64,000 nt of DNA from Arthrobacter_H sp030452125 (lineage in GTDB: Bacteria; Actinomycetota; Actinomycetes; Actinomycetales; Micrococcaceae). Made by a program: the position numbers and the translations under genes. The stretch is taken from NCBI GenBank assembly GCA_052379645.1, contig JBQSYU010000004.1; one strand, given 5' to 3'. The notes beneath the pieces were generated by a model, which worked only from the letters and a program-made list of their open reading frames with translations, did not search any database and was not told the DNA's origin. Below are positions 60,602 to 64,000 of the stretch, piece after piece; the stretch's first letter is position 1, and every line of letters begins with the position of its first letter.

Positions 60602-61498
60602 GTGCCCGAACTCCAGCGGCTGGCCGGACGGTCCGCGCTGCTGTTGCGCAGCGCGGACCGGGCCGCGGCCACCGTGGCCGAACTGGCCTCCCGCGGCGCG
60701 GCCACCGTGCTGTGCCCGCTGATCGACTTCGAACTGCCGCAGGACACCACCGGGGTCGACGACGGGCTCTTACGCCTGGCCGAGGGGGGATTCGACTGGC
60801 TCCTGCTCACCTCCCGCACCACGGTGCTGGCCTTGCAGCAACGCTGTGCCGCGCTGGGCCTGGGCGGAACCGGGATCCCCGTACCGGAACGGACCCGGAT
60901 CGCCGTCGTCGGCGAGGCCACGGCCCGTGCCGCCGGTGCGGCGGGACTGACCGTGGACTTCGCGCCCGCCGGCGACCATTCGGCGCGTGGCATGCTGGCC
61001 GAATGGCCGGCGCCCGCCCGCCCGGGGCCCGCAAGCGATGTCTTCATGCCGCAAGCAGATATCGCCTCCACCACCCTGGCCGACGGCATGCGCGAATGGG
61101 GTGTCGACGCCCTGGTCGTCACCGCCTACCGCACCGTCGACGCCCCGGCCGAGGCGTCCCGTCGGCTGCACGCCGCAGACGCCGAACCGGTACCCGCCCC
61201 GCTGGTGGAACCGGCGGCCTTGACCCGGAGCGGGGGCGCCCCCGCCGCAGTGGACGCCGTCCTGTTCACCTCCCCGAGCATCGTCAGACGCTATCTGGGA
61301 CTGGTCGGCACCCCACCGGATCGGGTGGTCGCCATCGCGATCGGGGACTCCACCGCCGAGGAGCTGCGTCGCAACGGCTGGGAGCCGGCGGCCATCGCCG
61401 CCACCCCCACCCCGGTTGGACTGGCCGACGCCTGGGAAACCGCCGTGCATGACCCGTCGCCCCCGGGGAGCCCCGCCGGCACGCCCGGCTCCGACTGA
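60602..61498 (+). CDS. hemD: Uroporphyrinogen-III synthase HemD
   Basis: The 298-residue protein closes hydroxymethylbilane to uroporphyrinogen III. As usual for this family, sequence conservation is low, but LLLTSRTTVLAL (about 66-77), IAVVGEATARAAGAAGLTVD (in parts about 100-119) and AVLFTSPSIVRRYL (about 219-232) followed by IAIGDSTAEELRRNG fit the two-domain HemD fold. Position between hemC and hemB is strong support. It starts at GTG 60602 directly after the hemC stop. The C-terminus is Pro/Gly-rich. Confidence 0.9.
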   Translation: MPELQRLAGRSALLLRSADRAAATVAELASRGAATVLCPLIDFELPQDTTGVDDGLLRLAEGGFDWLLLTSRTTVLALQQRCAALGLGGTGIPVPERTRIAVVGEATARAAGAAGLTVDFAPAGDHSARGMLAEWPAPARPGPASDVFMPQADIASTTLADGMREWGVDALVVTAYRTVDAPAEASRRLHAADAEPVPAPLVEPAALTRSGGAPAAVDAVLFTSPSIVRRYLGLVGTPPDRVVAIAIGDSTAEELRRNGWEPAAIAATPTPVGLADAWETAVHDPSPPGSPAGTPGSD

Positions 61499-61568
61499 CC
61501 CCCCCGAACCCCACCCGCAGACCACGAACGCCCCGCACGCCATCCGGGGCAGAAAGCTGAAGGCCACA

Positions 61569-62558
61569 ATGTCTTTCCCCGCCCACCGGCCCCGCCGGCT
61601 ACGGACCACCCCCGCCATGCGCCGGCTCGTCGCAGAAGTCGACCTGGCCCCCCGCCACCTGATCCTTCCCACGTTCATCCGGGAGGACCTCACCGAACCA
61701 CAGCCGATCAGCTCCATGCCCGGGGTCGTGCAGCACACCACCGATTCGCTCAAACGCGCCGCCGTCGAAGCCGTCGAACTGGGGCTGGGCGGGTTCATGA
61801 TGTTCGGGGTCCCCGCCCGACGCGATGCCTCCGGAAGCGCGGGGATCGACCCCGACGGGGTCCTGAACCGCGCCATCGCCGACGTGCGGGCCGAGGTCGG
61901 CGACGACATCGTGATCATGTCCGATCTCTGCCTGGACGAATTCACCGACCACGGGCACTGCGGGGTCCTGGACTCCGAGGGTCGCGTGGACAACGACGCC
62001 ACCCTGGCGATCTACGCGCAGATGGCCGTCGCCCAAGCCGAGGCCGGGGCCCATATGGTCGCCCCCTCGGGAATGATGGACGGCCAGGTCGCCGTCATTC
62101 GGCAGGCCCTGGACGGGGCCGGGTTGGCCGACACCTCGGTGCTGGCCTACGCGGCGAAATACGCCTCGGCGTTCTACGGGCCCTTCCGGGAGGCCGTGGA
62201 TTCGCAGTTGAGCGGGGACCGGCGTACCTACCAGATGGATGCCTCCAACCGTCGGGAAGCCATCCACGAGGTCGAACTGGATCTTCAGGAGGGCGCGGAT
62301 CTGGTCATGGTCAAACCGGCCATGAGCTACCTCGATGTCCTCGCCGACGTCGCCGCCATGTCGCCGGTCCCGGTCTCGGCCTACCAGATCTCCGGCGAGT
62401 ACGCGATGATCGAAGCCGCCGCCGCCAACGGCTGGATCGACCGTCGCGCCGCCGTCACCGAATCCGTCCTGTCGATCCGCCGTGCCGGCGCCGACACCGT
62501 CTTGACCTATTGGGCCGCCGAACTCGCCGGCTGGCTGAAGGAAGGAAACCACGCATGA
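61569..62558 (+). CDS. hemB: Delta-aminolevulinic acid dehydratase HemB
   Basis: The 329-residue porphobilinogen synthase joins two aminolevulinates. RPRRLRTTPAMRRLV (about 7-21) is the typical start. The metal/allosteric region VIMSDLCLDEFTDHGHCGVL (in parts about 117-136) keeps two Cys, and the two Schiff-base lysines lie in YAAKYASAFYGPFREA (about 197-212) and LVMVKPAMSYLDVL (about 248-261). GAAGG precedes ATG 61569, 70 bp after hemD; the longer frame from 61416 lies inside hemD. It overlaps hemL by ATGA. Confidence 0.96.
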   Translation: MSFPAHRPRRLRTTPAMRRLVAEVDLAPRHLILPTFIREDLTEPQPISSMPGVVQHTTDSLKRAAVEAVELGLGGFMMFGVPARRDASGSAGIDPDGVLNRAIADVRAEVGDDIVIMSDLCLDEFTDHGHCGVLDSEGRVDNDATLAIYAQMAVAQAEAGAHMVAPSGMMDGQVAVIRQALDGAGLADTSVLAYAAKYASAFYGPFREAVDSQLSGDRRTYQMDASNRREAIHEVELDLQEGADLVMVKPAMSYLDVLADVAAMSPVPVSAYQISGEYAMIEAAAANGWIDRRAAVTESVLSIRRAGADTVLTYWAAELAGWLKEGNHA

Positions 62559-63868
62559 GCACCTCACAGGAACTCTTCGACACCGCCCGGGGTCTGATGC
62601 CCGGGGGAGTGAACTCCCCGGTCCGGGCCTTCGGCTCGGTCGGCGGCGTGCCCCCGTTCATCGTGGCCGCCGACGGCGCCCACCTCACCGATGCCGACGG
62701 GAACGACTACGTGGACCTGGTCTGCTCCTGGGGCCCGGCCCTGCTGGGCCACAGGCATCCCGCCGTCCAGGAAGCCGTGCACGCCGCGGTGGATCGTGGC
62801 CTGTCCTTCGGGGCCTCGACCCCCGACGAGGCAGGACTGGCCCGGCTCGTCAGCGATCGGGTTCCCGCCGTCGAACGCCTGCGCATGGTCTCCACCGGCA
62901 CCGAGGCGACGATGACGGCCGTCCGGCTGGCCCGCGGCTACACCGGCCGCGATCTGATCGTGAAGTTCGCCGGTTGCTACCACGGGCACCTGGATGGACT
63001 GCTGGCCGCAGCCGGCTCCGGTCTGGCCACCCTGGCGCTACCCGGTTCCGCCGGGGTCACCGCGGCGACCGCTGCCGAGACCCTGGTGCTGCCCTATAAC
63101 GACGTCGCCGCCGTCGAGGCGGCCTTCGTCAAGCACGGGGAACGCATCGCCGCCGTGATCACCGAGGCGGCGCCGGCCAACATGGGGGTGGTGACCCCCT
63201 CCGAGGGCTTCAACGCCGCCCTGTCGCGGATCACCGCCGCCCACGGATCCCTGCTGATCCTGGACGAGGTCCTCACCGGGTTCCGTACCGGACCCGGCGG
63301 CTATTGGGGCCTGACCGGGGCCGGAGAAGGCTGGACCCCGGATCTGTTCACGTTCGGCAAGGTCATCGGCGGTGGACTGCCGACCGCCGCCCTGGGCGGC
63401 CGGGCCGAGGTCATGGACCACCTGTCCCCGCTGGGCCCGGTCTACCAGGCGGGAACCCTCTCCGGGAACCCGGTGGCGATGGCCGCCGGCATCGCGACGC
63501 TGACCCATGCCACCGCCGAGGTCTACGCCCACGTGGACGCCCGCAGCATCGAACTGCAGGCCGCGGTGCGGCAGGCGTTCGACGGCGCCGGGCTGGACCA
63601 TTCCATCCAAACCGCCGGGAACCTCTTCTCCGTGGCCTTCGGGACCTCCGAGCACGGGGTGCACGATTACGAGCAGGCGCAGGGCCAGCAGGCCTTCCGC
63701 TACGCCCCGTTCTTCCACTCCATGCTGGACTCCGGGGTCTACCTGCCCCCGAGCGTCTTCGAGGCCTGGTTCCTCTCGGCGGCGCATGACGACGCGGCCA
63801 TGGAACGCATCATCGGTGCCTTGCCGGCCGCCGCCCGGGCCGCCGCGGCAGCGGTGCCGCAGGCATAG
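62555..63868 (+). CDS. hemL: Glutamate-1-semialdehyde 2,1-aminomutase HemL
   Basis: The 437-residue PLP enzyme turns glutamate-1-semialdehyde into aminolevulinate, the step after HemA. LMPGGVNSPVRAF (about 13-25), VCSWGPALLGHRHP (about 56-69), STGTEATMTAVRLARG (about 114-129), LILDEVLTGFRTG (about 233-245) and the PLP lysine in TFGKVIGGGLPTAA (about 266-279) are all present. GAAGGAAA precedes ATG 62555. It ends the hem operon; the stop is followed by sequence that degrades into poly-G. Confidence 0.96.
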   Translation: MSTSQELFDTARGLMPGGVNSPVRAFGSVGGVPPFIVAADGAHLTDADGNDYVDLVCSWGPALLGHRHPAVQEAVHAAVDRGLSFGASTPDEAGLARLVSDRVPAVERLRMVSTGTEATMTAVRLARGYTGRDLIVKFAGCYHGHLDGLLAAAGSGLATLALPGSAGVTAATAAETLVLPYNDVAAVEAAFVKHGERIAAVITEAAPANMGVVTPSEGFNAALSRITAAHGSLLILDEVLTGFRTGPGGYWGLTGAGEGWTPDLFTFGKVIGGGLPTAALGGRAEVMDHLSPLGPVYQAGTLSGNPVAMAAGIATLTHATAEVYAHVDARSIELQAAVRQAFDGAGLDHSIQTAGNLFSVAFGTSEHGVHDYEQAQGQQAFRYAPFFHSMLDSGVYLPPSVFEAWFLSAAHDDAAMERIIGALPAAARAAAAAVPQA

Positions 63869-63904
63869 AGGCACGCCGGTCCACCCCGGTGGAGACCGCA
63901 CACA

Positions 63905-64000
63905 CAGGCGGGGGGGGGGGGGGGGCGCCGCGGGGGGGGGGGGGCGGGGGGGCGCACGTTGCGGGGCCCGCGGCCCGGGGGGCGGGGGGGGGCTGATGGG
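63905..64000. other. Low-complexity poly-G sequence, probable contig-end artefact
   Basis: After about 63905 the sequence is almost only G and C, with runs of 16 G (63910-63925), 13 G (63932-63944) and 7 G (63946-63952). Nothing comparable occurs elsewhere in the window. It is most simply explained by poly-G base calls at the end of an assembled contig, so it should not be annotated. Confidence 0.75.

Overview
The window is high-GC actinobacterial chromosome. GTG/TTG starts are common, start/stop overlaps (ATGA, GTGA) are frequent, and many genes have no Shine-Dalgarno but an actinobacterial -10 box (TANNNT) 6-7 nt before the start codon. Gene content and order point to Micrococcales, most likely an Arthrobacter-like Micrococcaceae: fdxA-dapC, dapD/dapE, gluABCD, sigE-rseA-tatB-mrp, thiOSG and a complete coproporphyrin-type hem cluster. 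The dapD-dapE ... LOG ... DUF3117 ... O-methyltransferase-sigE-rseA-tatB-mrp-MgtE/CBS order is the same backbone known from Mycobacterium tuberculosis (about Rv1201c-Rv1232c). This part is therefore old core chromosome, not an island. I found no rRNA, tRNA, CRISPR array, prophage, integrase or intact insertion sequence.

Layout. 1-5914: small metabolic and stress genes (ICMT-like methyltransferase, a frameshifted F420/NADP-type oxidoreductase, SDR, TM-helix-repeat channel-like protein, alpha/beta hydrolase, quinone-oxidoreductase-like MDR). 5915-7234: gene-free 1.3 kb. 7235-14571: oligopeptide ABC transporter oppA-oppB-oppC-oppDF, with a convergent PH-domain gene inserted. 14902-17236: typA and a coupled membrane protein. 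17274-19462: ArsR-like regulator divergent from an MFS exporter. 19594-26223: ferredoxin, dapC, citrate synthase, a lysozyme-like membrane protein, dapD and dapE. 26342-29743: glutamate-type ABC importer gluABCD on the minus strand. 29866-39929: LOG protein, DivIVA-like protein, DUF3117, O-methyltransferase, sigE, anti-sigma, tatB, mrp, DUF1003, MgtE-N/CBS, stress protein, aminopeptidase P. 39988-46021: PHP phosphoesterase, sodium:solute symporter with a tiny partner protein, orphan DNA methyltransferase, DEAD-box helicase with a leader ORF. 46075-53383: TPP riboswitch-thiO-thiS-thiG, RNB ribonuclease, MiaE-like protein, PCD dehydratase, DUF3107, TetR, MoeZ/MoeB. 53416-63868: hemA (minus) and hemE-hemG-hemQ-hemH-hemC-hemD-hemB-hemL (plus). 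From about 63905 the sequence collapses into poly-G and looks like a contig-end artefact.

How parts work together. The hem genes encode all steps from glutamyl-tRNA to heme b except the hemN/Z-type step, which HemG replaces at the coproporphyrinogen level, with HemQ finishing heme. HemA, the committed step, is divergent from the rest. thiOSG makes the thiazole of thiamine under riboswitch control. The MoeZ-like adenylyltransferase-rhodanese nearby could activate ThiS, an inference. dapC, dapD and dapE supply meso-diaminopimelate by the succinylase route. In both ABC operons a strong hairpin follows the substrate-binding-protein gene, which would give more binding protein than permease.

Main points for follow-up are the recurrent leaderless promoter signature, a perfect 34-bp palindrome overlapping the start of the DNA methyltransferase gene, a 64-codon leader ORF overlapping the helicase start, a folded leader before the sodium:solute symporter, small genes (43 and 55 codons), the missing htrA beside rseA, and the single-base frameshift at 1350-1354. 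I did not find a convincing new defence or biosynthetic system; most of the window is ordinary core genome.
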